This document shows, one piece after another, positions 18,809 through 27,635 of a stretch of 64,000 bases of DNA. Every line of letters begins with the position of its first letter. Position 1 is the first letter of the stretch. Origin of the DNA: Sphingobacterium sp. R2. Its GTDB lineage: Bacteria; Bacteroidota; Bacteroidia; Sphingobacteriales; Sphingobacteriaceae. Made by a program: the position numbers and the translations under genes. Where the stretch lies: NCBI RefSeq assembly GCF_040760075.1, contig NZ_CP142884.1, positions 3,162,001 to 3,226,000 on the forward strand. The letters run 5' to 3'. Below the pieces are notes generated by a model that searched no databases, had not been told where the DNA came from, and worked only from the letters and a program-made list of their open reading frames with translations.

Positions 18809-19011
18809 GCTTTATGCTTAAATAAATCAAAGTCTCCCTCAGCCTACAAACGTGCTGGAAAAGAATTTCGTGAATATGGTATAGACAAAGATCCTATTTT
18901 ATCGTAAAATTTCAATCCCTATAATCCGCTAATTTCTATGAAAACTAGATGAACATGATCGTTACATAGATTTTTTTAAATTATCTGTCTGATTTAAAGT
19001 ATTATACATTT

Positions 19012-19019
19012 TATTTTTG
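19012..19019 (+). promoter_or_regulatory. Distal -7 element of the NAD operon
   Basis: TATTTTTG matches TAnnTTTG and lies 6 bp before the first inverted repeat. No well-spaced TTG was found upstream. The rest of the 314-bp gap from 18809 to 19122 contains no gene. Confidence 0.45.
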
Positions 19020-19025
19020 CTTTTA

Positions 19026-19042
19026 TGAGTAAAAAGTACTCA
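19026..19042. promoter_or_regulatory. NrtR operator candidate 1
   Basis: TGAGTA-AAAAG-TACTCA is a perfect 6-bp inverted repeat with a 5-bp spacer. It lies just downstream of a -7 element and upstream of an operon ending in nrtR, a local NAD-responsive repressor gene. Confidence 0.65.
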
Positions 19043-19049
19043 ATATATT

Positions 19050-19079
19050 TTGAAGCGTTAAATTTAATCTTCATATTTG
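19050..19079 (+). promoter_or_regulatory. Proximal promoter of the NAD operon
   Basis: TTG at 19050-19052 and CATATTTG at 19072-19079 are separated by 19 bp, one base off the Bacteroidota consensus TTG-N17-23-TAnnTTTG. The expected transcription start falls inside operator 2, so repressor binding would block initiation. Confidence 0.6.
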
Positions 19080-19098
19080 TTGAGTAAAAAATACTCAA
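19080..19098. promoter_or_regulatory. NrtR operator candidate 2
   Basis: TTGAGTA-AAAAA-TACTCAA is a perfect 7-bp inverted repeat with the same 5-bp spacer as site 1, 55 bp downstream of it. It overlaps the predicted transcription start of the PRPP synthetase gene. Confidence 0.68.
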
Positions 19099-19122
19099 TA
19101 GTATACAGAAAAATTAGAAGTT

Positions 19123-19935
19123 ATGATTGTATTAAATAAGCATCAGATAGTCACAGAGCAATTTCCAAATGGGGAGACAAAAGTGAAAGATTTTGATCAG
19201 TTGATCTTAAAGAACAATCTCATCGAATTTACTTATCAAGGGGATGGCGATTTGATCCGCTTGCTTTTTGTCAAAAAGCGATTGGACGAGGTTCCCTGCG
19301 AATCTTGCCGTCTACTGATTCGTTATATGCCTTATAGCCGTATGGATCGTAAGATTGAAGGCGATTTGTTTACCTTACAGTATGTGGCAGACTTTATAAA
19401 TAGTTTACAATTTGATACGGTATCTGTTGTCGAGCCACATTCCAATGTGACGTTGGAGTTACTGGCGAACAGTGTGGGAATTTATCCGGCACTGGACTGG
19501 TTGCCACAATTAATGGAAAAACTTGATTTTTCAGATCAAGATCGGATTGTTTTTCCGGATAAGGGAGCCGCGGCACGATATATCAACAGTGGCTATGAAA
19601 ATAGCTGCATTTTTGAGAAGAAGCGAAACCCTCAAACAGGCCGAATTGAAGGGATGGAGCTCAAGGCTGGGGATATTCCTCCAGGCGCAAAATGCATTAT
19701 TGTCGATGACTTGTGTTCTGCAGGTGGAACCTTTCTTTGGGCAGGGAAAATTTTGAAAGAAATGGGAGCCAGTGCAGTCTATCTTTTGGTCACACATTGT
19801 GAACCTCGCATTTTTAAAGGCGCATTGCTGGATGATGATTCACCGATAGCCTGTGTCTTTACCACCAACTCAATGATGGATACGGTCCATCCTAAAATAA
19901 ATTATATCAACTTAACAAATGAGCACCATGTTTAA
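19123..19935 (+). CDS. Ribose-phosphate pyrophosphokinase-like protein of the NAD operon
   Basis: A 270-residue PRPP synthetase homologue, shorter than housekeeping Prs (about 315). 'YMPYSRMDRKIEGDLFTLQYVADFI' resembles the Prs ATP-binding segment, and 'IIVDDLCSAGGTF' is the PRPP-binding loop (canonical DDxxxTGGT with Ala for Thr). It would make PRPP from ribose 5-phosphate and ATP, the cosubstrate of the nicotinamide phosphoribosyltransferase encoded next, with which it overlaps by 17 bp. The pairing of dedicated Prs with NadV is known from bacterial and phage NAD salvage clusters. Confidence 0.9.
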   Translation: MIVLNKHQIVTEQFPNGETKVKDFDQLILKNNLIEFTYQGDGDLIRLLFVKKRLDEVPCESCRLLIRYMPYSRMDRKIEGDLFTLQYVADFINSLQFDTVSVVEPHSNVTLELLANSVGIYPALDWLPQLMEKLDFSDQDRIVFPDKGAAARYINSGYENSCIFEKKRNPQTGRIEGMELKAGDIPPGAKCIIVDDLCSAGGTFLWAGKILKEMGASAVYLLVTHCEPRIFKGALLDDDSPIACVFTTNSMMDTVHPKINYINLTNEHHV

Positions 19936-21436
19936 ATCGATGAACAAAAACCCAATCCTTTGGACAGATGGTTACAAATTATGTCATAGGGATCAATATC
20001 CGGATCATACACAATGGGTATACGAAACCTGGACTCCACGCATGTCACGCCTAGATGGTATCAATCATGTTGTTTTCTTTGGACTTCAAGGGGCGCTAGC
20101 CGAAATCACCAATTCATTTGACGAGAACTTTTTTGCACAGCCGGAAGAAGAAGTTGTTGCTGTGTATGAGGAAGCAATAGCAGCTGTTTTTGAAAATACA
20201 AACGCAAAGTTCGCATCGATGCATGAATCAAAGCATGTCCGCGATCTGCATCGATTGGGTTATCTCCCAATCAAAGTAAAAGCTTTGCCCGAAGGTAGTC
20301 TAGTGCCTATCGGTGTGCCGATGTTTACGATTGAAAATACGCATCCGGATTTTTTCTGGCTGCCAGGATATCTGGAGACACAGCTATCTGCTTATATCTG
20401 GTCACCGATGACTGCGGCGACCATAGCGGATCAATATAAAAGAGTATTAATGGGCTTTGCGGAGAAAACGGGCGACGTCAATAAAGTTTTCACGCAAGCC
20501 GGAGATTTTTCCATGCGCGGTATGGGTTCTCCCGAAACAGCTTATCGTACAGCAGGTGGGCATTTGTTAAGCTTTGGTGTTTCGGCAACACTCTCTGTCA
20601 GGGAGTATCTGAAATCCTACTACCATGCAAAAAGTGATGTGATGATGTATACCCCATCTACGGAGCACAGTGTAATGTGTTCCTATGGCGCAAATGAAGT
20701 GGAAGCTTTCCGGCATCTCATCACGAATGTATACCCAAGTGGAAATGTCTCCATTGTATCGGACACTTATGACCTGTGGCATGTAGTCGATCATGTTTTG
20801 CCTCAGTTGAAGAATCTTATTATGGCAAGAGAAGGTAAAGTCGTCATCCGTCCCGATAGTGGCGATCCGGTTAAAATTATCTGTGGGGATGCAGAATCTG
20901 ATAGCAGTACTGTTCGGAAAGGTATTGTCGAACGTCTATATGAACTTTTTGGGGGCACGACCAACAGCAAGGGATTTAAGGAGCTGGATTCACATATCGG
21001 CGTGGTGTATGGCGATTCCATTACGGTGGATAGGGCCAATAAAATCTGTCAAGGTCTGCTTGATAAGGGGTTTGCTTCCACCAATGCCATATTGGGAATA
21101 GGCTCTTACACCTATCAATATGTCACACGCGATACTTTTGGTTTTGCCTTAAAAGGAACTGCCGAAATTGTCAATGGAGAATTTAAAGCAATTCAGAAGC
21201 GCCCCGCTACAGATACTGGAAACTTTAAAAAATCGCAAAAAGGTATGGTGGCTGTCGTGTTCGAAAATGATGAGTATCGTTTAATAGACGACCTGAATCC
21301 ACAAACTGTAGCTGAATTAGAAAATAGAAACATGCTGCAAGACTTCTATTTAAATGGTGAATTTATTCACACGTCTAGCTTTGATGAAATAAGAAATAGA
21401 TTAAAAACCGAAACAATTCGAGTATATGGAAAATAG
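19919..21436 (+). CDS. nadV: Nicotinamide phosphoribosyltransferase
   Basis: A 505-residue NAMPT/NadV, close to the length of the human enzyme (491). 'NPILWTDGYKLCHRDQYP' opens the protein, 'YTPSTEHSVM' supplies a His at 250 (human His247), and 'RPDSGDPVKI' places Arg311 and Asp313 at the same numbers as in human NAMPT. It converts nicotinamide and PRPP to NMN. The start is uncertain among Met1, Met4 (19928) and Met8 (19940, 5 bp after the previous stop). It is cytoplasmic and overlaps nadE by 11 bp. Confidence 0.95.
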   Translation: MSTMFKSMNKNPILWTDGYKLCHRDQYPDHTQWVYETWTPRMSRLDGINHVVFFGLQGALAEITNSFDENFFAQPEEEVVAVYEEAIAAVFENTNAKFASMHESKHVRDLHRLGYLPIKVKALPEGSLVPIGVPMFTIENTHPDFFWLPGYLETQLSAYIWSPMTAATIADQYKRVLMGFAEKTGDVNKVFTQAGDFSMRGMGSPETAYRTAGGHLLSFGVSATLSVREYLKSYYHAKSDVMMYTPSTEHSVMCSYGANEVEAFRHLITNVYPSGNVSIVSDTYDLWHVVDHVLPQLKNLIMAREGKVVIRPDSGDPVKIICGDAESDSSTVRKGIVERLYELFGGTTNSKGFKELDSHIGVVYGDSITVDRANKICQGLLDKGFASTNAILGIGSYTYQYVTRDTFGFALKGTAEIVNGEFKAIQKRPATDTGNFKKSQKGMVAVVFENDEYRLIDDLNPQTVAELENRNMLQDFYLNGEFIHTSSFDEIRNRLKTETIRVYGK

Positions 21437-22208
21437 CGTAAAAAAACCGTTTTTCATCCAGGATGAAAACGTAGCAAAGTATGCACAATTAATGGCATCT
21501 TGGATTGCTCAGCAAGTGAAGTCGGCCGGCCGTAAAGGACTTGTATTGGGAATGAGCGGTGGTATCGACTGCAGTGTTGTGGCTTGTTTATGCCGCATTG
21601 CACAAGTAGATGTACACTTGGTTATGATGCCGTATGGCAGCGATATGAATACTAGTAAAAGTCATCAGCATGCGATGGAGCTTATTCAGAAGTTTGATTT
21701 TCCCTATCATGTGTATGATATTCAACCCGCGGTTGACGCCCTGATGATCCAGCACGAGGAGTTTATAACGGAAGCCACAGCAGCAAACAGAGCCTTGAGT
21801 CTGGCCAATATCCGTCCACGTGTGCGAATGACCTATTTGTATCAATTTGCGCAGCTGGGTAGCAGATTTGTCATCGGCACAGGTAATATGGCCGAAGCTA
21901 CCGTAGGTTATTTTACAAAATGGGGCGACGGCGCCTACGATCTGAATCCCTTGGCGATGGTTACCAAACAGGAAGTGTATACCTTGGCAAAATACCTGGG
22001 CGTACCCGAATCTATTCAGTATAAAAGTCCGTCTGCCGGCCTTTGGGAAGGACAGACGGATGAAGATGAACTGGGAATGACTTATGCGCAAATCGATGAG
22101 TTTATTTTGAAAGGTACATCGGGTGACCTTGTAATAGACGAAGTTATTCGTAAGCGTATTGCGCAATCTGCACATAAATTTGCTGCCATACCTACTTTTA
22201 AGGGGTAG
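21426..22208 (+). CDS. nadE: NAD+ synthetase, ammonia-dependent type
   Basis: A 260-residue N-type ATP pyrophosphatase. The P-loop is 'GMSGGIDCSV' (residues 42-51), with Cys49 in place of the usual Ser of SGGxDS. 'GTGNMAEATVGYFTKWGDGAYDLNPL' is the NadE signature, and 'KSPSAGLWEGQTDEDELG' is the C-terminal substrate segment. No glutaminase domain is present, so ammonia is the expected amide donor. It amidates nicotinate adenine dinucleotide to NAD. Overlap with nadV (11 bp) places it in the operon. Confidence 0.94.
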   Translation: MENSVKKPFFIQDENVAKYAQLMASWIAQQVKSAGRKGLVLGMSGGIDCSVVACLCRIAQVDVHLVMMPYGSDMNTSKSHQHAMELIQKFDFPYHVYDIQPAVDALMIQHEEFITEATAANRALSLANIRPRVRMTYLYQFAQLGSRFVIGTGNMAEATVGYFTKWGDGAYDLNPLAMVTKQEVYTLAKYLGVPESIQYKSPSAGLWEGQTDEDELGMTYAQIDEFILKGTSGDLVIDEVIRKRIAQSAHKFAAIPTFKG

Positions 22209-22229
22209 TTTTAACTGCTTAAATAAACT

Positions 22230-22241
22230 AGCGCATGCGCT
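22230..22241. repeat. 12-bp perfect palindrome
   Basis: AGCGCATGCGCT lies in the 95-bp gap between nadE and the nicotinamidase-like gene. It lacks a T tract and does not match the TGAGTA operators. Function unknown. Confidence 0.4.
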
Positions 22242-22303
22242 CAACTGGCGCAGATTGCGAAGAAGACTAGTGTTTTAACGCAATAAATATTGATTTAAAG
22301 AAA

Positions 22304-23224
22304 ATGAATAGCATGAAAACATCATTTGATCAGATTGTCGATGTGCAAGATATTGCCAGCGGCAAAAGTGATAAAATACCGGCAATGCTGGCCTTGGCAA
22401 AAGAGGAAAAGGTCGAGCCGGCAGCCCTGGACGCGAAACGATCCCTGCTTTTGGCAATAGATGTTCAGAACGACTTTATGGAATCTATTGGGAGCCTTGC
22501 CGTCAAGGGGTCTAAAGGAGATGTTCAGCGCCTAACACACTGGATGTACCGCAATTTGGGTTCCCTTACACAAGTGATGTGCAGTCTTGATTGTCATTCG
22601 ATGATGCAGATTTTCCATGCCGACTGGTGGGTGGATGCGGCGGGAAATCATCCGGAGCCATTTACCATCATTCGCTATGCGGATGTCCGCGATGGTCTCT
22701 GGCGCCTTGCCAATGGCCATAAAGCCTTAGCACTCGATTATCTCCAGCAGCTGGAATCTGCAGGTAAAAAACAATTGTGCATCTGGCCATACCACTGTTT
22801 GGAGGGAACCTGGGGTGCGCAGCTTGAGAGTCAATTTACGAATATGCTCTATTTCCATAGTGCGGTGCGCAAGGTAAAACCGATCTTGGTTTACAAAGGA
22901 CAGGATCCGTACACGGAGATGTATGGTATTATTAAAGCCGAATACGATGACAATAAATTCGTAAACCATGCTGTTCTTGAAGCAATATGCGCATACGATG
23001 CCATTTATATTGCAGGGGAGGCATCAAGCCACTGCGTATTGGCTTCGGCACTGCAGATTTTGGAATATTTTGAACATGATCGGTCAATTACCTCCCGTAT
23101 TACTTTATTGATAGACTGCATGTCGCCGATTGCCGGATTCGAAGAGCAAACGCTACTGCAGTTTGATTCACTTAAAGAAAAATACGGGATACAGCTCAAA
23201 CTGTCAACAGAAGTAAATTTGTAG
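22304..23224 (+). CDS. Nicotinamidase-like cysteine hydrolase (isochorismatase fold)
   Basis: A 306-residue isochorismatase-fold protein, longer than typical PncA (about 190-210). The nicotinamidase-type triad is visible: Asp53 in 'AIDVQNDF', Lys198 in 'VYKGQDPYTEMYG' and Cys244 in 'GEASSHCVL'; 'SLDCHSM' supplies a possible metal His/Asp. It may deamidate nicotinamide to nicotinate, or hydrolyse a related amide. Met4 at 22313 is an alternative start. Its position between nadE and nrtR supports a NAD role. The extra N-terminal 45 residues and central insertion leave substrate uncertain. Confidence 0.85.
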   Translation: MNSMKTSFDQIVDVQDIASGKSDKIPAMLALAKEEKVEPAALDAKRSLLLAIDVQNDFMESIGSLAVKGSKGDVQRLTHWMYRNLGSLTQVMCSLDCHSMMQIFHADWWVDAAGNHPEPFTIIRYADVRDGLWRLANGHKALALDYLQQLESAGKKQLCIWPYHCLEGTWGAQLESQFTNMLYFHSAVRKVKPILVYKGQDPYTEMYGIIKAEYDDNKFVNHAVLEAICAYDAIYIAGEASSHCVLASALQILEYFEHDRSITSRITLLIDCMSPIAGFEEQTLLQFDSLKEKYGIQLKLSTEVNL

Positions 23225-23227
23225 CAC

Positions 23228-23932
23228 ATGGCAAGTTCAACAAAACAATATACCTACGCATATGCCAGACCGGCCGTCACGGTGGATTGTGTCATCTTTG
23301 GCTTTGATAAAAATCAGCTCAAGGTATTATTGACCAAACGGGCAATAGAACCTTTCTTGGGAAAATGGGCATTTCCTGGCGGTTTTATCCAGGAAGAAGA
23401 AACAGCCGAAGACTGTGCCCTTCGTAAGCTGTGGGAGGAGGCCGGTCTCCAAGATATTTTCCTTGAACAGCTATATACGTTTTCAGACTTAGCACGTGAT
23501 CCGCGCGGAAGAGTGATCAGCATTGCTTATTATGCACTTGTAAAGCCTGAAGCGTATATGTTGAAAGCAGGTGTAGATATTGAAGCGGTCAAGTGGTTTG
23601 GTATTGATGAAAATATAGATCTCGCCTTTGATCATATGCAGATATTGAATACCGCCATCGAAAGACTCAAGGGGAAAATACGTTACCAGCCGATTGGTTT
23701 TGAACTTTTGCCCGAACAGTTTACTTTGCCCGATTTGCACAATTTGTATGAAACTGTTCTGCAGCGCTCAATCGACCGCGGGAATTTTCGAAAAAAAATA
23801 CTCAGCATGGGGTTATTAATCGACCACAGCGATAAGCAAAAAGATCGGCGTGCAAGGGCCGCGAAAATCTACAGTTTTGACAGAATAAAATATAAAGAAC
23901 TTACTGAATCGGGTTTTTATTTTGAAGTATAG
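23228..23932 (+). CDS. nrtR: NrtR-type Nudix transcriptional regulator of NAD metabolism
   Basis: A 234-residue protein with an N-terminal Nudix domain (about 15-145) and a C-terminal winged-helix region (about 150-230). The Nudix box runs from Gly52 to Leu74 with correct spacing, but the catalytic RE pair is Arg66-Lys67, so hydrolysis may be lost. NrtR proteins usually repress NAD genes and sense ADP-ribose or NAD. The gene starts 3 bp after the nicotinamidase-like stop. The two TGAGTA inverted repeats at the operon promoter are the obvious operators. Confidence 0.9.
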   Translation: MASSTKQYTYAYARPAVTVDCVIFGFDKNQLKVLLTKRAIEPFLGKWAFPGGFIQEEETAEDCALRKLWEEAGLQDIFLEQLYTFSDLARDPRGRVISIAYYALVKPEAYMLKAGVDIEAVKWFGIDENIDLAFDHMQILNTAIERLKGKIRYQPIGFELLPEQFTLPDLHNLYETVLQRSIDRGNFRKKILSMGLLIDHSDKQKDRRARAAKIYSFDRIKYKELTESGFYFEV

Positions 23933-23946
23933 GTTTTAACGAGCGG

Positions 23947-23987
23947 AGCAGGCGGTAAAGAAATTAGCTACTGCCTGCTTTTATTTC
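23947..23987 (+). terminator. Terminator of the NAD operon
   Basis: An 11-bp stem (AGCAGGCGGTA at 23947-23957 with 23969-23979, one G-T pair) is followed by a T-rich run. It lies 15 bp after nrtR. Confidence 0.85.
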
Positions 23988-24083
23988 TGTTGGGTTCTTT
24001 CAAGATCTTATGCAAAGATTTGGGACATATTTATTGTAGTACGTTATTTTAAGGTAGCGTCTGTTAGGTAGCGTGACGTTTAG

Positions 24084-24563
24084 CTAGCCCTGAAAATCAC
24101 CGCAATCGTGGACTTCGAACTGATCGATCAGCGCTTTCTGTGTGTAGTATTTTGCGATACGTTTGTTCTTTAGCAAAAGAGCATCCCCCTTTATTTTCAA
24201 TTCGAAAATAGGTTCTTTCTCTACTCGCTTGAAGATAAATTCATTGTGCTGAGTTTTTAGGATTAAGACCCCCTCGCTGCTGGTATAGGTGAAATTCTTG
24301 ATCTGGTGGATTTCATTGGAATCACAGACGTTGACGAGATGAAACTGTTCTTTACTGATTTTGATTTCTGCAAGATCACAGGCATAACATACTCCGGAGA
24401 ATTCGATCCCATATTTTTTAAAACTATTTTTGCTTTCCGGCTGAAGAACGGTAATGGGATAGAGTTGCTTGAAAACCGTAAGGTCATCAGTGGATAGGGA
24501 GGTTTGGTCTTTAAAAAGCAATGCCACGCAGGGCAGAACAATAATCTTTAGTATTAATTTCAT
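24084..24563 (-). CDS. Hypothetical exported protein
   Basis: A 159-residue protein not recognised. A short hydrophobic N-terminus ('LILKIIVLPCVALLF') suggests export or a membrane anchor, though the lipobox is poor. The mature part is beta-rich and contains four spaced Cys: 'CYAC', 'VNVCDSN' and a C-terminal 'HDCGDFQG'. Such Cys may form disulfides in the periplasm. It faces the NAD operon convergently across 151 bp. Length, signal and clean flanks support a real gene. No function is assigned. Confidence 0.65.
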   Translation of the reverse strand: MKLILKIIVLPCVALLFKDQTSLSTDDLTVFKQLYPITVLQPESKNSFKKYGIEFSGVCYACDLAEIKISKEQFHLVNVCDSNEIHQIKNFTYTSSEGVLILKTQHNEFIFKRVEKEPIFELKIKGDALLLKNKRIAKYYTQKALIDQFEVHDCGDFQG

Positions 24564-24784
24564 TGTCGTTTCTTTTAGTAATGATTGTCGTTGATGATAA
24601 ACATATGGATTGACATGTAGTTTTCATTATTCGATCTCGATACATTTTTTTTAGAGACCGAAAAAAAATCCCTGTTTTCCGCTAATCGAAAAAACTGATA
24701 AATGCAGTATTTTTACCACAGTTGCACGAGTCATAGGATGATTTAGATCAATGCGACAGAGACGAAAAAAAGAAAAATTAACAC

Positions 24785-26512
24785 ATGGCACATCGCATTT
24801 ATATTTATAATGTAAATCTCAAGACCAAAGAAACATACCCTTTTTATCTGGCCGAATGGAATTACGAAATTCCCATCCTCATGCGGCCTTTATTATCGGC
24901 CAATATCCGGTCCAAAGGTAGCCAGCTTTTTGCAAATAAGAAAGATGGGATCGCGAAGCTTCGCTATTTTTATGCGTTGTTGGCCGATAGGTACCAATTG
25001 CATTATAAAAAAAAATATTATGAGCCTGTGAACCGAATGTTTGAATTTTTGGAAGCATTGCCTTTCGATACATTTCAGATCGATGGACGGGATGTATTTA
25101 GCATGAACGCGGAGAAAGATACCCTGCAGGCCAAAGCATGGGCCGATGAAATCAGCATGCAAGCCTTATTGTATGAACAAGCTGTCGATGAACAATCCTT
25201 AGATCCGTTGGGCGCGCTGGTGGAAACTTCTGGCTATTCTTCTTTTTTGGATGCTCTTCAAACCGATTGGATTGATTACGGATTGGGATTATGGTCGGAA
25301 GAGCTCTTGCGGGACAAAGGAGCTGAGGTTTTCGAAGCAGGTGGAAAGAAAGGATTAAAAAATGCGAATGGTAATCTCCTGATTCCGGCAATATATGATG
25401 AAATATTCGAATTCAATGAAGAGGGTATCGCTGTAGTTGAAGCAAATGGACGATTCGGCTATATCGATTCAAGCGGCGCAGAATTGATATCTTGTCAATA
25501 TAGCGATGCTTTTGATGCCAGGTATATCAACGGAAATAACTACGCAGAAGTGGAAGTGGCAGGAAAACGCGGAGTACTACATATTGATAGCAGACAGCTG
25601 AGTGTACCTGCCTTATACGATGAGCTTGACTGGATCGCATATGGTTTTTTAAATGCGAGGGAAGGGGAGGGCAACATTCTCCTTTCGCTTGAAGGAGAAT
25701 TCATTATTTCAGATCCTGCGGCCGAACCTTTTATGTATGACTATAACAAGCTGTTCTATAGTCGACAAAAAGGAACGATAAAAAGGAAATATTATCTCAT
25801 GGACGGTCAGTACTTGGGGACTTTTTTGGAAGGTAGCCTCCAGCCGTTAGCAAATCGATATTTTTGGATTAAACCCAATAAGCTACAACAAAAAATCACT
25901 GTCATTCAACCCAATGGTAATACCTTGGATGAAGGAATCGACCGGATTATGGTGTTAGAAGGCTACCGAAGTATCGCCTATCTCAAGACGAAGAAATGGC
26001 AGATTTATTCGCTTGAACAAGAGATATTCCGACTGGAGGATAGTCTGATAGAAAATGTCGCAGTAGATACTATACAGCAGTACCGTAAAGATATTTTTGT
26101 CGTACGCTGCTCCCACACACAGGGGATTTATGATGCGCATCGCGGAGAGTGGTTACTTGAACCTGCCGATGTCTATCAGAAAATCGAACATTGCTTTTTG
26201 GATTTTATGCGCATACACTGCCCTCAGGGAATGTGCTATTTCGATACGAAGCTTAAGTTTTGTAGTGAGCTTTATGATTATATCTGTTCGCCTTTTCACT
26301 ATCCAGCGCCTATGGCTATCTCAGGCGAACTCCTGTTGCTTTTTAAGGGAGAGAGGCTGTTTTATCTTGACTTAAGCCGAAATGTGATAGAAATACCTGA
26401 GACGGCATTCGAATATTTATATACTGAGCGCTATCAGCTACAGGGACGCGATCAAAGCTATTTTGTACAGTTTCATCAAGCCTGGATGAAACGTAAGGGG
26501 GGATGGATATGA
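24785..26512 (+). CDS. WG-repeat protein
   Basis: A 575-residue protein. The N-terminal 180 residues are not recognised. Residues about 185-290 contain WG-type repeats: 'AGGKKGLKNANGNLLIPAIYDEI', 'ANGRFGYIDSSGAELISCQYSDAF' and 'VAGKRGVLHIDSRQLSVPALYDEL'. Weaker repeats continue towards the end. WG repeats form beta-rich scaffolds, and their general role is unclear. No signal peptide is visible. The gene is monocistronic or leads the small membrane-protein gene 93 bp downstream. Confidence 0.8.
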   Translation: MAHRIYIYNVNLKTKETYPFYLAEWNYEIPILMRPLLSANIRSKGSQLFANKKDGIAKLRYFYALLADRYQLHYKKKYYEPVNRMFEFLEALPFDTFQIDGRDVFSMNAEKDTLQAKAWADEISMQALLYEQAVDEQSLDPLGALVETSGYSSFLDALQTDWIDYGLGLWSEELLRDKGAEVFEAGGKKGLKNANGNLLIPAIYDEIFEFNEEGIAVVEANGRFGYIDSSGAELISCQYSDAFDARYINGNNYAEVEVAGKRGVLHIDSRQLSVPALYDELDWIAYGFLNAREGEGNILLSLEGEFIISDPAAEPFMYDYNKLFYSRQKGTIKRKYYLMDGQYLGTFLEGSLQPLANRYFWIKPNKLQQKITVIQPNGNTLDEGIDRIMVLEGYRSIAYLKTKKWQIYSLEQEIFRLEDSLIENVAVDTIQQYRKDIFVVRCSHTQGIYDAHRGEWLLEPADVYQKIEHCFLDFMRIHCPQGMCYFDTKLKFCSELYDYICSPFHYPAPMAISGELLLLFKGERLFYLDLSRNVIEIPETAFEYLYTERYQLQGRDQSYFVQFHQAWMKRKGGWI

Positions 26513-26605
26513 ACAGTATTTCGATAAGGAATAATGACAAATATCGCTATCATACAGGGAAGAAAAACGTATTTAATAAATTAGTTAAACATAATAAGTA
26601 ACATC

Positions 26606-26830
26606 ATGTTATCATCAGCAAATATAGATTTCAGCGGCATTCTAATCGATTTGATCACGATTGTTTTTTGTGGATTTGGAACAGTTTATACGCTAGGGGT
26701 GGGTATTATTCATATTGTGAAGAAGAAAACACGAACCGTAGGGTATTATTTGCTGTCGTTTCTACTTTCAGGCCTTATTGGGGTTGCTATTGCAGGATTA
26801 ATGGCCTTTTTATGGGTATTGTCACTTTAA
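26606..26830 (+). CDS. Small two-helix membrane protein
   Basis: A 74-residue protein with two hydrophobic helices (about 9-33 and 48-73) linked by a basic loop 'KKKTRTVGYY'. It is likely an inner-membrane protein. No family was recognised. It follows the WG-repeat gene on the same strand. A second overlapping frame reads through the same bases but has poorer composition. Confidence 0.6.
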   Translation: MLSSANIDFSGILIDLITIVFCGFGTVYTLGVGIIHIVKKKTRTVGYYLLSFLLSGLIGVAIAGLMAFLWVLSL

Positions 26831-26908
26831 TAAAGCGTGATGTTGTCGTTGGCTTTATTGCAATAATCTTTTATCAGTGAAATGATCATTGCGACAAAGC
26901 CAACGCTA

Positions 26909-27439
26909 TTAATAGTTTTTGGCATTGGCAATGTGCATGAGGTGATGGTTGCAATGCCAGGCATATAAACCAATGTTTACCTTTAAAGAGATCAACCTTT
27001 TGGTGGCTGGATGAATAAATCCTCTTTCTAGCTGTTCATTGGTTAGGCTTTTGAGCAGAATCCCCCAACGTTCATGTAGGCCTTCAAGCAATTTTACCGA
27101 ACTTTCGATGGGAATTATCTTGGCATCTGGAAGGTCGGCCCACAATTTTTCTTCATATAATTTGATGGTAGGGTCTTCTTCTGTCAAGGCCAATTTGAAT
27201 CGGATGAAGCTGTTCATATGGCTGTCAGCACAGTGATGAACAACCTGACGAATGGTCCACCCATCGGGGCGGTAGCGTTTCTCCAGCATATCGTCCGTTA
27301 GATCCCCGACCTCGGACTTTAATCTAGTTGGAAAATCTGTAATTGTTTTAATCCAGTCATTCAATAGTGTGTTGTCGATAGCATCTGGTATGGCGAAGCG
27401 ACCGATAGGATATCTAAGTTTTTCTAATTCATGTTGCAT
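26909..27439 (-). CDS. DinB/YfiT-like metal-dependent protein
   Basis: A 176-residue DinB-superfamily four-helix protein of the YfiT type. The opening 'LRYPIGRFAIP', then 'DGWTIRQVVHHCADSHMNSFIRFKLALTE' and the C-terminal 'GLYAWHCNHHLMHI' supply the three conserved His positions of the metal site. Relatives are annotated as putative metal hydrolases or bacillithiol transferases. The YfiT subfamily match is strong but substrate is unknown. It is cytoplasmic and convergent with the small membrane gene. Confidence 0.88.
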   Translation of the reverse strand: MQHELEKLRYPIGRFAIPDAIDNTLLNDWIKTITDFPTRLKSEVGDLTDDMLEKRYRPDGWTIRQVVHHCADSHMNSFIRFKLALTEEDPTIKLYEEKLWADLPDAKIIPIESSVKLLEGLHERWGILLKSLTNEQLERGFIHPATKRLISLKVNIGLYAWHCNHHLMHIANAKNY

Positions 27440-27635
27440 AGTCTAAAATTAATTAAAATAAACGCAAGATTCCTAATACTTATAGCGATGGTTTAGTAAA
27501 TATTTTCTGGTATTTGTACTTATGCTCGTGCAATTTGGATGCGATAAAGAATTGTGGTAATTTCGGCAAAATTGATCAGGACATGGAAGTTCCATTCGGT
27601 TGGTGGGCGATTGACCATGCAATAAAAAGCAAAAA

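Noticed and set aside
19123..23932. Prophage-derived NAD salvage cluster
   Set aside because: Phages carry similar Prs-NadV pairs, but no phage structural or integration gene is near, and nrtR plus operators indicate a chromosomal operon.
26668..26880. Alternative 70-codon frame over the small membrane protein
   Set aside because: It is out of frame with the better two-helix protein (26606-26830), whose start and composition are more convincing.
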